Source: Oceanobacillus sojae
GTDB taxonomy: Bacteria > Bacillota > Bacilli > Bacillales > Amphibacillaceae
Reading direction: 5' to 3'
DNA: 64,000 bases
Assembly: GCF_007991515.1 (NCBI RefSeq)
Contig: NZ_BJYM01000001.1
Span: 62,001 to 126,000, forward strand
Shown one piece after another: positions 9,288-18,342 of this stretch (position 1 is its first letter; each line of letters begins with the position of its first letter). Under the pieces are notes generated by a model that saw only the letters and a program-made list of their open reading frames with translations, ran no database searches and had not been told where the DNA came from. The position numbers and the translations under genes are program-made.

Positions 9288-10268
9288 CTATCTGTCAAAC
9301 CATGAAATCTCTGCGGAGTAAAGTGTTACAGGACTGCCGTCAGCTGCTTCTGCGATTAAAGCTCCTTCGTCTGAAATTCCTAAAAAACGTCCTGTCCATT
9401 CATCATGAAATGTTTTTATTTTAATTTCTCCACCTATTTTAAAGGCATTTTCTTCCCATTTGGATTTAATGACTTTAAATCCGTCCTTTAAATACATCTC
9501 ATATGTATTTTCAAAATACGTTAATATTGTTTGAATGACTTCTTTCTTATCCCAGTCTTTCCCTGATTCTATTTTTAATGAGGTTGCAATATTCCGAATG
9601 GACGCGTCCCAGCTTGCTTCATCCTGATTCACATTTAAACCGAAGCCGATTAAAACATAATTAATCCGGTCCTGCTCTCCTTGCATTTCTGTTAAAATGC
9701 CGCATAGCTTTTTATCTCCAATTAATAAATCATTTGGCCATTTAATGCCAATAGACAAATTTGTTAACTGATGTAATGCGTCTCTTAACGCTACTGCAGT
9801 TAACAGCGTCAGTTCCGAAGCTTTATTCGGAGGAATGGGCGGACGGAGCAGAATAGTAGTCCACAGACCTTCTTTATCAGAAAACCAATTCTTTTTCATT
9901 CTCCCTCTGCCGGCTGTCTGTTCTTCAGCAATTATTATTGTACCATCAGGAGCGTTTTCACGGGCACTCTCATGTCCAATTAATTGTGTTGACGGTGTTG
10001 ATTCTTTATGGATAATATGATGTCCCAGCCATTTCGTTTCCAATCCCCAGCGAATTGTATTACTGCTGACTTTATCCGGAAATGAAACAATCCGATACCC
10101 TTTGCTCCGTATGGCATCAATTGTATAACCATCACTTTCTAAATCTTTCATATGCTTCCAAATCGCATTCCGGGAAATTCCTAATTTCTCAGAGAGTGCT
10201 TGACCGGAGATATAGCCCGCATTATTTTCGGATAAAAGCTTTATCAATCTTGATCGGGTTGATTCCAT
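9288..10268 (-). CDS. birA: Biotin-protein ligase / biotin operon repressor
   Basis: Bifunctional protein that attaches biotin to acceptor proteins such as acetyl-CoA carboxylase and represses biotin genes. Of its 326 residues, about 1-60 form a winged helix-turn-helix (SRNAIWKHMKDLE). The catalytic domain has the biotin-binding GRGR at 120-123 and KWPND at 176-180. The ATG lies inside the end of cca, indicating coupled translation, and its end abuts dinG. The DNA-binding domain means it is probably also a regulator. Confidence 0.95.
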   Translation of the reverse strand: MESTRSRLIKLLSENNAGYISGQALSEKLGISRNAIWKHMKDLESDGYTIDAIRSKGYRIVSFPDKVSSNTIRWGLETKWLGHHIIHKESTPSTQLIGHESARENAPDGTIIIAEEQTAGRGRMKKNWFSDKEGLWTTILLRPPIPPNKASELTLLTAVALRDALHQLTNLSIGIKWPNDLLIGDKKLCGILTEMQGEQDRINYVLIGFGLNVNQDEASWDASIRNIATSLKIESGKDWDKKEVIQTILTYFENTYEMYLKDGFKVIKSKWEENAFKIGGEIKIKTFHDEWTGRFLGISDEGALIAEAADGSPVTLYSAEISWFDR

Positions 10269-11431
10269 TGTATCCAGTCCTTTATTTTCGATTTTTCATT
10301 CGCCAGCTTAGAGGTAACAATTTGATATTCTATTTCATCTAACAATTCCTTTATCCATTTTCCTTTAGTACGCTCAGGGAACCATTGCATTAAATCATGT
10401 CCATTCAAACACAGCTCTTTTTTAGATGAAATAGAGAGCCGCTTCTGAATATTACGGAGCTCTTGTATGTTTATTATTTCTTTATCTGTCTGTTTTACTA
10501 AGTATACAAAAAAATCCCATTGCTCTTCAGGCAGGAGATAAACAAACCATGCATCTATTCCACACTGCTTATAGCGGTGATAGGCATCTACAAGAATATT
10601 GGCCTGTTGTTTTAATTGATTCGAACATTTGTAAGCTTTCACACAATCTGCTGCAGTGATGGAGGAGCTCTTCAGCTCAACAAATGCAAAAACAGGTGCA
10701 AGAGAAGAAACAGGCTCTATTTGTTTGAGGAGCAAAGGTACATCTTTAAAAATTGGCAGGTAATGATAAAGCTCTAATTCAAAGATATAATCAACTGCTT
10801 TTGTATAAAAAATCCCTGCACACAGCTTTTCTAATTCAACGGTTAATCGCTCCACTGCCAGTTTATTTATTAATGCCTTATATTTTCCCATCGCCTCTTT
10901 TGTTGCTTCTTCAATGGAAAATCCTAACTGACTGGAAAAACGCAAAGCACGGATAATCCGTAAAGCATCCTCTTCAAAACGGTCTGCAGCTTCCCCGACA
11001 GTTTGAATCCTTTTTTGGGAAATATCTTTTCTTCCTTCAAAAGGATCCACGATTTCTCCCTTTACATTCATAGCAATTGCATTCATAGTAAAATCCCTGC
11101 GTTTGAGGTCCTCCTTGATATTCCGGACAAAATGAACCTTATCCGGCCGGCGGTGGTCGGTGTATGTTCCATCTGTCCGATAAGTGGTCACTTCAAAGGA
11201 TTCCTGGTGGTGTTTGACAATAACTGTACCATGCTCCAATCCCACTGGAATTACTTTTGGAAAGATTTCCTGAATTTCTGCAGGAGTAGCAGATGTTGCG
11301 ATATCTACATCGTGAATGGGACGGTCTATAATATAATCACGTACACACCCGCCGACAAAGTATGCTTCGTATTGATGTTTTTCTATGATAGATATAACTT
11401 CTGCCGCCTTTTGAAATACGAATGGTAGCAT
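10244..11431 (-). CDS. cca: CCA-adding tRNA nucleotidyltransferase
   Basis: Adds the 3' CCA end to tRNAs. The 395-residue protein belongs to class II: GGCVRD at 27-32, the metal-binding DVD at 41-43, the RRDFTMNA motif near 112-119 and the RIIRALRF segment. Length and motifs match bacillus enzymes. The ATG at 11431 lies six bases after the bshA stop region, and the 3' end overlaps birA by 25 bases. Confidence 0.96.
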   Translation of the reverse strand: MLPFVFQKAAEVISIIEKHQYEAYFVGGCVRDYIIDRPIHDVDIATSATPAEIQEIFPKVIPVGLEHGTVIVKHHQESFEVTTYRTDGTYTDHRRPDKVHFVRNIKEDLKRRDFTMNAIAMNVKGEIVDPFEGRKDISQKRIQTVGEAADRFEEDALRIIRALRFSSQLGFSIEEATKEAMGKYKALINKLAVERLTVELEKLCAGIFYTKAVDYIFELELYHYLPIFKDVPLLLKQIEPVSSLAPVFAFVELKSSSITAADCVKAYKCSNQLKQQANILVDAYHRYKQCGIDAWFVYLLPEEQWDFFVYLVKQTDKEIINIQELRNIQKRLSISSKKELCLNGHDLMQWFPERTKGKWIKELLDEIEYQIVTSKLANEKSKIKDWIQWNQPDQD

Positions 11432-11436
11432 ATCTT

Positions 11437-12573
11437 TCAGTCCCTCTCTTCCGCTTCAAGAACCCGGTTGTATAAATTTTCATATTGATTCACGATTTTG
11501 TCAGACGCAAAGCAATCACGTACATGCTCTATGGCTGCTTTAGAAAACTGTTCCTGTTTTTCTGTATTAGATAGCAATTGTACAGCATAATCCGCTGCCT
11601 GCTGAACATCTCCTAACCCGACGATATACCCTGTCTCATCATGAGTTAATACTTCCGGGATGCCTCCTACATTTGTACCGATTCCAGGTACTCCACAAGC
11701 CATCGCTTCTAATAATACTAACCCGAAGCTCTCTTTTTCAGACATAAGCAGCATTAAATCAGCCATTGATAAAATATCACTGACATTATTTTGCTTCCCG
11801 AGAAATTGAACTTCTTTCTCTAATCCTAATTCATTAACATGTAATGACATATCTGAAAATTCAGGGCCGTCGCCTATTAATAACAATTTAGAAGGGATAC
11901 TTTCATTAACTATTTTAAATGTATCAATGACATCCTGTACCCGTTTCACCTTTCGGAAGTTAGAAATATGAATCATGATTTTATCAGCGTCATTTATCTG
12001 ATATTGATTGCGCAGTTCAGTTACTTTTCTCGGATAATATTCATTTTCATTAATGAAGTTATAAATAACATCCATTTCCTTCTTTATATCCAGCATTTCC
12101 ATGGTTTGCTTCCGGAGACTTTCTGAAACTGCAGTAACTGCATCAGATTGCTCAATACCGTGGCGGATAATGGGCTTTAATGTGTTATCGATGCCCAGGA
12201 TTGTAATATCCGTACCATGTAAGGTTGTAACAATTTTTACTGGGTGCTTTGCCATATCTCTCGCTAAAATGCCACAAATTGCATGTGGCATGGCATAATG
12301 GACGTGGAGAATGTCGAGCTTCTCACGGTCTATCACCTCCGCCATTTTTGCTGCTAAAGCTAAGTCATAGGGCGGGTATTGAAATACTGGGTAATGACTT
12401 ATCTCCACCTGATGATAATATACATTGACATACACTTTTTCTAAACGAAAAGGCATGCTGGAGGTAATGAAGTGTATTTCATGCCCCCTATCCGCTAATT
12501 TCTTTCCCAGTTCTGTAGCTATTACCCCAGATCCGCCAATTGTCGGATAGCATGTAATTCCTATTTTTTTCAC
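11437..12573 (-). CDS. bshA: N-acetyl-alpha-D-glucosaminyl L-malate synthase BshA
   Basis: GT4 glycosyltransferase for the first step of bacillithiol synthesis, joining UDP-GlcNAc and malate. The 378 residues start [15 protein letters not shown] and contain the [18 protein letters not shown] nucleotide-sugar motif near the C terminus. The GTG start overlaps the mgsA stop (GTGA), so translation is coupled. In B. subtilis the deacetylase gene bshB1 lies between mgsA and bshA; here the two overlap and no deacetylase is present. Confidence 0.94.
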   Translation of the reverse strand: MKKIGITCYPTIGGSGVIATELGKKLADRGHEIHFITSSMPFRLEKVYVNVYYHQVEISHYPVFQYPPYDLALAAKMAEVIDREKLDILHVHYAMPHAICGILARDMAKHPVKIVTTLHGTDITILGIDNTLKPIIRHGIEQSDAVTAVSESLRKQTMEMLDIKKEMDVIYNFINENEYYPRKVTELRNQYQINDADKIMIHISNFRKVKRVQDVIDTFKIVNESIPSKLLLIGDGPEFSDMSLHVNELGLEKEVQFLGKQNNVSDILSMADLMLLMSEKESFGLVLLEAMACGVPGIGTNVGGIPEVLTHDETGYIVGLGDVQQAADYAVQLLSNTEKQEQFSKAAIEHVRDCFASDKIVNQYENLYNRVLEAEERD

Positions 12574-12980
12574 AATTCCCCTTCTTCCTTCACAATTTCT
12601 CTCCAGTGAAAATCGCCGCGATTCAATCCATGCATAAAGATTTCCCCTCCGGCAATATTTGTCGCTAAAGGAATTTGATAAACATCACATAAACGCATTA
12701 AGGCGCTGATATCAGGCTCATGCGGCTGAGCGGTTAATGGATCGCGGAAGAAAATAACCATATCCATTTTATTTTCAGCAATCATACTGCCAATTTGCTG
12801 ATCACCGCCAAGCGGCCCAGACTGAAAGCGGTGAACCGGAAGCCCTGTCGCTTCCATAATCCGGCTTCCTGTTGTTCCTGTAGCAAATAATTGATGGTTT
12901 TTCAGTACATGCGCATAAGCTGTTGTGAACTGTACCATATCTTCTTTTTTCTTATCGTGTGCAATTAAAGCGACATTCAT
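12570..12980 (-). CDS. mgsA: Methylglyoxal synthase
   Basis: Converts dihydroxyacetone phosphate to methylglyoxal and phosphate, a bypass used when sugar phosphates accumulate. The 136 residues include the GTTGSR phosphate-binding loop (35-40) and [10 protein letters not shown] with catalytic Asp60. Start ATG behind GGGAGAG. It overlaps bshA by four bases. Bacillithiol helps detoxify methylglyoxal, so the shared transcript makes sense. Confidence 0.96.
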   Translation of the reverse strand: MNVALIAHDKKKEDMVQFTTAYAHVLKNHQLFATGTTGSRIMEATGLPVHRFQSGPLGGDQQIGSMIAENKMDMVIFFRDPLTAQPHEPDISALMRLCDVYQIPLATNIAGGEIFMHGLNRGDFHWREIVKEEGEL

Positions 12981-13008
12981 GATGTTCTCTCCCTCTATAT
13001 ATGTTTCT

Positions 13009-13806
13009 CTATAAGACGTTCTCTAAACCATAGATAAGCTCATCTAAATCCATCACCTGATAGACGCATTCTTTAATGCCGTCCATAAAAGATGCACGAT
13101 TCATAGAATCATGCTGTATCGTTAATGTTTGACCAGCACCGCCAAAAACAACCTCCTGATGAGCTACCAGCCCAGGAAGCCGCATACTATGGATCCGCAT
13201 GCCGTCAAAATCTCCCCCGCGGACACCCTGAATTGTTTCTTCTTCATCTGGATGACCCTGCTTTTTCCGTTTTCTGACCTCCTGAATCAGCTCTGCTGTT
13301 TTCTTTGCTGTGCCGGATGGAGCATCTAATTTTTGATCATGATGCTTTTCAATAATTTCTACATCTGGGAAGTACGCAGCTGCCATTTTTGCAAATTTCA
13401 TCATTAAAACAGCACCAATAGCAAAATTAGGTGCAATAATACATCCGGTTTTTTTATCTCTTGCCAATTGTTTTAGTTCCTCTAATTGTTCGTTGGTATA
13501 TCCCGTTGTACCTACCACCGGACGAATCCCATGATTCAATGCCGCTTTTGTATGTTTATAACCAAATTCAGGCGTCGTTAAATCAACGAATACATCTGCC
13601 TGCTGCTCTGTAAAGCACTTTTCGATATCTGAGTATACCGGTGCATTAAAATTATCCTGGAAGCCTTCTAAATCACTTAATTTTTTCCCATCATTTTTAT
13701 GATCTAAGCAAGCCGTCAATTCAAAATCGCTTACTCCATAAATCATATGAACAGCTTCTTTTCCCATTCTTCCTCTTGGTCCTGCTACGATAATTTTAAT
13801 TGCCAT
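13009..13806 (-). CDS. dapB: 4-hydroxy-tetrahydrodipicolinate reductase
   Basis: NAD(P)H-dependent enzyme of the lysine, diaminopimelate and dipicolinate pathway. The 265 residues begin [19 protein letters not shown] (dinucleotide-binding loop) and include the active-site segment [20 protein letters not shown] place the start at ATG 13806 behind GGGGGA. A longer open frame upstream overlaps ypjD and lacks a ribosome site. The start overlaps the ypjD stop by 11 bases. Confidence 0.95.
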   Translation of the reverse strand: MAIKIIVAGPRGRMGKEAVHMIYGVSDFELTACLDHKNDGKKLSDLEGFQDNFNAPVYSDIEKCFTEQQADVFVDLTTPEFGYKHTKAALNHGIRPVVGTTGYTNEQLEELKQLARDKKTGCIIAPNFAIGAVLMMKFAKMAAAYFPDVEIIEKHHDQKLDAPSGTAKKTAELIQEVRKRKKQGHPDEEETIQGVRGGDFDGMRIHSMRLPGLVAHQEVVFGGAGQTLTIQHDSMNRASFMDGIKECVYQVMDLDELIYGLENVL

Positions 13807-14149
13807 GACTATCTTCCCCCTCTTTTCTTGTCCAGCGATTTTTATCTCTTGTTTCAAATTTTTGCATTGATTTCTCAAAGGAATCTGATAAATCAAATTC
13901 AAGTGAATTTGCTAAACAAGCTAATACAAAAATCATATCTCCGACTTCTTCTTCAACTGTATTTTCTTTTTCTGTAGCTTTCTTTGGTTTCTCACCATGA
14001 TAGTGATTAATTTCTCTGGCCAATTCTCCTGTTTCCTCAGATAATCTTGCCATTAATGCAAGCGGAGAAAAGTACCCTTCCTTAAATTGAGATATGTATC
14101 GATCAACACGTTTTTGGACATCTTTTAATGTATGGTTGGTATTCTCCAT
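13796..14149 (-). CDS. ypjD: MazG-like nucleotide pyrophosphohydrolase (YpjD)
   Basis: Small 117-residue all-helical MazG-type protein. The metal-binding pattern is visible in LSEETGELAREI and EEEVGDMIFVLACLAN. Such proteins hydrolyse (d)NTPs to monophosphates, but the substrate here is unknown. Start ATG 14149 is preceded by AGAGGTG at a six-base spacing; the in-frame GTG upstream is part of that site. First gene of the ypjD-dapB-mgsA-bshA-cca-birA-dinG run. Confidence 0.85.
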   Translation of the reverse strand: MENTNHTLKDVQKRVDRYISQFKEGYFSPLALMARLSEETGELAREINHYHGEKPKKATEKENTVEEEVGDMIFVLACLANSLEFDLSDSFEKSMQKFETRDKNRWTRKEGEDSHGN

Positions 14150-14244
14150 TTTTAACACCTCTCTAACCTTCCTGATTACTCTTTCTCTTCTCTAATGTTA
14201 GCTAAAAGCATGGGTTTTGACAACTAATTGGTACAGTATGTGGA

Positions 14245-14273
14245 TTGTTACTTCATTTTAAATTGTCTATAAT
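14245..14273 (+). promoter_or_regulatory. Sigma-A-type promoter for the YitT/YpjC gene
   Basis: TTGTTA (14245-14250) and TATAAT (14268-14273) are separated by 17 bases, upstream of the plus-strand gene at 14380. Predicted from consensus only. Confidence 0.55.
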
Positions 14274-14379
14274 AGATATTGGTTGAAATCAGATTGTAAA
14301 TACTTGGTACTAAATAGACTTTTCAAGCTTTATTTTCAAAGTATATTTCTATCATCTGTACATAAGGAGGAATCGCAAA

Positions 14380-15246
14380 TTGAACATTCGGGTTAAAAAT
14401 ATTGTATTTATTTTATTAGGGGCAGCCATTTTTTCTTTTGGTCTCGTACATTTTAATATGCAGCATAACCTTGGAGAAGGAGGCTTTACAGGAATTACGC
14501 TGTTACTTTTCTTCTTATGGGATTTGGATCCTGCGATCACAAATATTGTGCTTAATATCCCAGTATTCTTTATTGGGTGGAAAATACTAGGGAGAAATGC
14601 ATTTGTTTACACCATGGTAGGGACTTTATCTGTTTCCCTGTTTCTATGGATTTTTCAAATTTACCAAATTCCTATCGGGCTAGAGCATGATATGACACTT
14701 GTTGCTTTATTTGCAGGGGTATTTATCGGTGTTGGATTGGGAGTCATATTCCGTTTTGGCGGGACAACAGGCGGTGTAGACATTATAGCGCGCATTATTA
14801 ATAAATATACATCCTGGAGTATTGGACGGGCTATGTTCGCATTTGACTTTCTGGTTATTATAACTTCTATTTTTACCTTTTTAAATTTAGCTCAAGGGAT
14901 GTATACGCTGGTAGCAGTATTTATTGGTGCAAGGGTGATTGATTTTATCCAGGAAGGTGCATATTCTGCCAAAGGTGCTTTTATTATCTCCGATCACAGC
15001 GAAGAAATTGCGAATCAGATTATGGAGAAAATGGAACGCGGTGTAACTATTTTAAATGGTCAGGGAAGCTTCTCCAAGGAAAGAAGAAATGTTCTTTACT
15101 GCGTGGTAGCACGGAATGAAATTGTACGGATGAAGAATATTATTAACCAGACCGACCCTTCTGCCTTTGTCTCTATGACGACGGTTCACGAGGTGATGGG
15201 AGAGGGCTTCACACTGGATGAAAATAAAAAACCATTAAATGATTAA
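14380..15246 (+). CDS. ypjC: YitT/YpjC-family membrane protein (DUF161 + DUF2179)
   Basis: A 288-residue integral membrane protein with about five to six helices (for example residues 7-28, 47-66, 75-95, 103-125) followed by a soluble C-terminal DUF2179-type domain (about 205-285). The family's function is unknown. The TTG start at 14380 is supported by AAGGAGG nine bases upstream. It is divergent from ypjD, as YpjC lies next to ypjD in B. subtilis, although the direction differs. A strong terminator follows. Confidence 0.8.
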   Translation: MNIRVKNIVFILLGAAIFSFGLVHFNMQHNLGEGGFTGITLLLFFLWDLDPAITNIVLNIPVFFIGWKILGRNAFVYTMVGTLSVSLFLWIFQIYQIPIGLEHDMTLVALFAGVFIGVGLGVIFRFGGTTGGVDIIARIINKYTSWSIGRAMFAFDFLVIITSIFTFLNLAQGMYTLVAVFIGARVIDFIQEGAYSAKGAFIISDHSEEIANQIMEKMERGVTILNGQGSFSKERRNVLYCVVARNEIVRMKNIINQTDPSAFVSMTTVHEVMGEGFTLDENKKPLND

Positions 15247-15250
15247 CGCT

Positions 15251-15289
15251 GTTAAAAGAGCTTAAGGGAATCCCTTAAGCTCTTTTAAC
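15251..15289. terminator. Bidirectional terminator after the YitT/YpjC gene
   Basis: Near-perfect palindrome: GTTAAAAGAGCTTAAGGGA pairs with TCCCTTAAGCTCTTTTAAC. It sits between two convergent genes and ends in T-runs on both strands. Confidence 0.88.
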
Positions 15290-15302
15290 TGTATCTAGCT
15301 GA

Positions 15303-16325
15303 TTATTCTAATATTTTTTCTGCAGCTGTTGTGTACGTCACAGCCCATTCAGAAAATGGAAGTGCATTATCCCAAGTAACCGTATTTGTTGCTTTTGCAC
15401 TTCCCCAATCTAATGTTTTTTGATGAAGCATATGTACTTTTATCCGGTTTCTTATGCTGTTTTTTTCTTCTTCGTGCTGTTTATAGTATGTGTTTATAAA
15501 GTGTTTTGCAATATCCGTTTCATTATTATCTATATAGTATGTAATCATTTTAATGAAATCTGACACCGGGTCTGCAAAATACGAATTTGTAAAATCAAAT
15601 ACACCGCTTATTTCCCAGCCATGTTCAGACTGATATATCAAAAAGTTACCAGGCTTAAAATCACCCATAACAAAAGAAGGTGATGATATATGATTGAAGT
15701 CATCTTCAGATTCTGCCAATAAAGAGTGAACCCATTTCAAATCCTCCTCCGTTATTCTGGAGTATTTTTTAGCGTCTGTTACCCAAAACAGGATTCTCTT
15801 AAAAAGCCATTCAGAGTAAGTATTTTTAAAAGGAATAATTGTCAAAGTTTTAGGATCAAGCTCACCAAAATCATTTACTTTCCATGTATGAAAAGAAGTC
15901 AAAGCTTCGGCAATGGATTCAGCTATTTTTAATTTATCTTCAAGCTGAAGCTTTATTTGCAGAGGTTTTGAATTTAGATGCTCTCCTTTAAGACATGGCA
16001 TAATAACATAATTCCAGCCGAAAATATCTTCAGAATCATCAATTATATATGGTCGGGGCACTGGTATGTTTGTTCGACTATTAACATTATCAATAAAGAA
16101 TTTTTCTTCCATGAATTGACCAGAATAAAGCGGATTTCCTTTTAAAACATACTCTCCTTCTGTGGACGAAACAAACATTGTTTGCCCCATTGCTCCTTCA
16201 TCTGTACTTTTTGATGAAATAAGTTTGCCTAATTTAAATTTATCTAGCACAGATTGCAGTTGTTTATCGTTGATTAATCCTAATTTATTTGAACCGAAAA
16301 TTATTTCTGCAGTCATAAAAAGCAT
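15303..16325 (-). CDS. APH-fold phosphotransferase, substrate unknown
   Basis: About 340 residues with the aminoglycoside/choline kinase fold: an N-terminal nucleotide-binding lobe, then the catalytic loop VMGDFKPGNFL and the metal-binding segment GVFDFTNSYFADP. The catalytic Asp and Asn are present, but the His usual before GD is Met. The substrate cannot be predicted, and resistance should not be assumed. I prefer the ATG at 16325, just after GGGGAGAG; the earlier ATG at 16355 has no ribosome site and abuts a terminator. It is not part of the usual locus and may be an acquired gene. Confidence 0.7.
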   Translation of the reverse strand: MLFMTAEIIFGSNKLGLINDKQLQSVLDKFKLGKLISSKSTDEGAMGQTMFVSSTEGEYVLKGNPLYSGQFMEEKFFIDNVNSRTNIPVPRPYIIDDSEDIFGWNYVIMPCLKGEHLNSKPLQIKLQLEDKLKIAESIAEALTSFHTWKVNDFGELDPKTLTIIPFKNTYSEWLFKRILFWVTDAKKYSRITEEDLKWVHSLLAESEDDFNHISSPSFVMGDFKPGNFLIYQSEHGWEISGVFDFTNSYFADPVSDFIKMITYYIDNNETDIAKHFINTYYKQHEEEKNSIRNRIKVHMLHQKTLDWGSAKATNTVTWDNALPFSEWAVTYTTAAEKILE

Positions 16326-16356
16326 TCTCTCCCCGAAATTTTTAGTGTTTTCCATG

Positions 16357-16388
16357 AAAAAAGATGACCCAATTGAATCATCTTTTTT
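16357..16388 (-). terminator. Terminator of the zinc protease gene
   Basis: AAAAAAGATGA and TCATCTTTTTT form an 11-bp stem around CCCAATTGAA. It lies between the protease stop and the APH-fold gene, both leftward, so the latter needs its own promoter or read-through. Confidence 0.82.
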
Positions 16389-16391
16389 TAA

Positions 16392-17066
16392 TTAGTCTCT
16401 ATTTGCCGCAAAAATAAGAATAAAGCGGATAAGTTCAGCAACGGCTACTAATGCTGCAGCAACGTATGTCATTGCGGCGGCATTTAATACTTTTTTAGTT
16501 TCCCGCTCTTCATTGTTACGAATAATTCCGGTAGAAACCAACTGTGTCATTGCCCGGTTTGAAGCATCAAATTCAACTGGCAGTGTAACCAGCTGGAAAA
16601 GTACCGCAGCAGCGAAGAAAATAATTCCAAAAAGCAGCATATTGGTTGAACTCATAATTATACCTGCAATAATTAAAAACATCGAAATATTGGATCCGAA
16701 GTTTGCTACTGGAACCAAAGCAGTTCTAAAACGTAAGAATGCATAATCTTCCTGATCCTGAATTGCATGACCTACTTCGTGAGCTGCAACTGCAGATGAT
16801 GCCATCGATCTTCCACGATAATTATTTTCAGACAGGTTAACTTGTTTCTTACGAGGATCATAATGGTCTGTTAATTCTCCTTTTACCATTCCAATCTGTA
16901 CATCATGTAAACCATTGTCATCCAGAATTTTTCTGGCTACATCCGCACCGGTCATGCCCGAAGATGTTTGTTTTTTAGAGTACTTTGTATACGTGCTTTT
17001 TACTTTTCCTGATGCAATCATTGGTACAATCATTAATAATATAAAATAAATCAAATAAGCGGCCAT
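16392..17066 (-). CDS. YugP-like membrane zinc metallopeptidase
   Basis: A 224-residue membrane protein with helices at about 3-18, 125-145, 148-168 and 197-218. The zinc site HEVGH (about residues 96-100) identifies the Zn_peptidase_2 (YugP) family. Physiological substrates are unknown. It is not at this position in B. subtilis, where yugP lies elsewhere. It has its own terminator immediately downstream. Confidence 0.85.
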   Translation of the reverse strand: MAAYLIYFILLMIVPMIASGKVKSTYTKYSKKQTSSGMTGADVARKILDDNGLHDVQIGMVKGELTDHYDPRKKQVNLSENNYRGRSMASSAVAAHEVGHAIQDQEDYAFLRFRTALVPVANFGSNISMFLIIAGIIMSSTNMLLFGIIFFAAAVLFQLVTLPVEFDASNRAMTQLVSTGIIRNNEERETKKVLNAAAMTYVAAALVAVAELIRFILIFAANRD

Positions 17067-17121
17067 TTATCAATTCCCCCATTACTGTATCTTAAGGTCA
17101 ATTTTAGTCAGTATTTTAATT

Positions 17122-17376
17122 TTAGTCAACTGATTTGTCGTTTTTACGAACCGACTTATTACCTACTTGCTCTCCTTTATATTTTTTCCAACTTACATAA
17201 GATAATGTAATAATTATGCAACCGCCTACAATAATAACACCTAAAATAAATGGAGATGGTGCTAAGCTATTTTGGTAAATATCTGTTGGCGAAATAGAGG
17301 CCGCATGAATAACATTTACATGGCAAAACATCCCTAGGATTCCGATTGTCATCACTCGAAGCAGTTTCTCACCCAT
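17122..17376 (-). CDS. Small signal-peptide and membrane-helix protein, possible shortened YpjB
   Basis: An 84-residue product with an N-terminal signal-like helix (about 4-24, ending near HAA), a short linker and a membrane helix (about 42-62) followed by WKKYKGE and a charged tail. Start ATG 17376 has GAGGTGA five bases upstream. It sits next to ypjA where B. subtilis has the roughly 260-residue sporulation protein YpjB, and its C-terminal helix plus basic tail looks like the end of that protein. I infer a YpjB lacking its central domain; a different small protein is possible. Confidence 0.5.
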   Translation of the reverse strand: MGEKLLRVMTIGILGMFCHVNVIHAASISPTDIYQNSLAPSPFILGVIIVGGCIIITLSYVSWKKYKGEQVGNKSVRKNDKSVD

Positions 17377-17663
17377 AGAGATCACCTCTGATCTTTTAGT
17401 GTATATTTTAAGTTTATGTCCATAGGTGAATGGGTATGACGTCCAGCTTCTTTATGGAGTAAGAAAATATAAAGTGAACTTCACTCAGCCGGGTTTTTCA
17501 ACGTATAAAATGTTTCTGGCGGGACAAGGAATCGAAGTAATACTTTCAGGATAATACAGCGGCTGCAACAGGTTGTGATTGGATAGTAATCTTGTTCAGA
17601 AAAACACAAGACTTCCACAAAGGCATTTTAACCAGTGAACAGCCAATAAAGTATGGATGTCAA
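17377..17663. other. Spacer with a degenerate repeat remnant
   Basis: Contains ATGTTTCTGGCGGGAC... followed by GAATCGAAGTAATAC (about 17509-17545), resembling the inverted form of the GCGATTACTC family near 49855. No gene seen. Confidence 0.4.
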
Positions 17664-18251
17664 TTAGCGGTTATTCAAATTTTGGCTTTTTCTATAAATT
17701 GTTAAATAATAAGCAAGAAGAATTGATACTACACTCAACCAGAATGTAAAATAACCAATTTCATTCATATATGTCGTTAAATTGGAATAGATAGGCATCT
17801 GTTCAAAAACATAATCGATAATATCATTATGTAATACAACAATACCTGCAACGGTTAAATGCCGCAATTTTATTTTATAATATGGTGCATAAAGCAATCC
17901 TTGAATAGCCATTCCTAAATGAGAGGCAATCAGCATATAACCTGCCGGACCGATACTCCCGGTAACAATTAGTGTTAATAAGTTCATAACAACGGCCCAA
18001 ATGCCATATTTAAATAAAGAGACAATCCCTAGTGCCTCAATGTACGGAATATTTTTACCAAATATAAAAAATAATAAAAAAATAGTAAAGAACAGACTGG
18101 CGGTCGGGCTGTCCGGAACAAAAGGAATAAATATAGGCGGAGTTATTTCCAACTGCCAGCCATACCAATAATATCCGTAAATTGTGCCTAGGAAATTAAT
18201 GATGAAAAGTATAATTAGAAATTTTTTATCTTGCAATATGTATGATAACAT
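17664..18251 (-). CDS. ypjA: YpjA-like membrane protein (DUF1405)
   Basis: A 195-residue integral membrane protein with about six helices, recognisable as the DUF1405 family by YGYYWYGWQL and SHLGMAIQGLLYAPY. Function is unknown. It directly follows qcrC, as in B. subtilis. Start ATG 18251 (MLSYILQDKKF) is preceded by GAGGAGA; a longer frame upstream would swallow that site. Confidence 0.82.
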   Translation of the reverse strand: MLSYILQDKKFLIILFIINFLGTIYGYYWYGWQLEITPPIFIPFVPDSPTASLFFTIFLLFFIFGKNIPYIEALGIVSLFKYGIWAVVMNLLTLIVTGSIGPAGYMLIASHLGMAIQGLLYAPYYKIKLRHLTVAGIVVLHNDIIDYVFEQMPIYSNLTTYMNEIGYFTFWLSVVSILLAYYLTIYRKSQNLNNR

Positions 18252-18292
18252 TTTTATCTCCTCAAGGTTTTCCTTCATATCGTTCTAAAGTA

Positions 18293-18336
18293 TAGAGAAA
18301 GCACCTTTGCCTTATTGTGGTCAAAGGTGCTTCTTT
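18293..18336 (-). terminator. Terminator of the qcrABC transcript
   Basis: GCACCTTTG (18301-18309) and CAAAGGTGC (18322-18330) form a stem between qcrC and ypjA. T-rich sequence flanks both sides, so it may work in both directions. Confidence 0.75.
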
Positions 18337-18342
18337 TTATTC

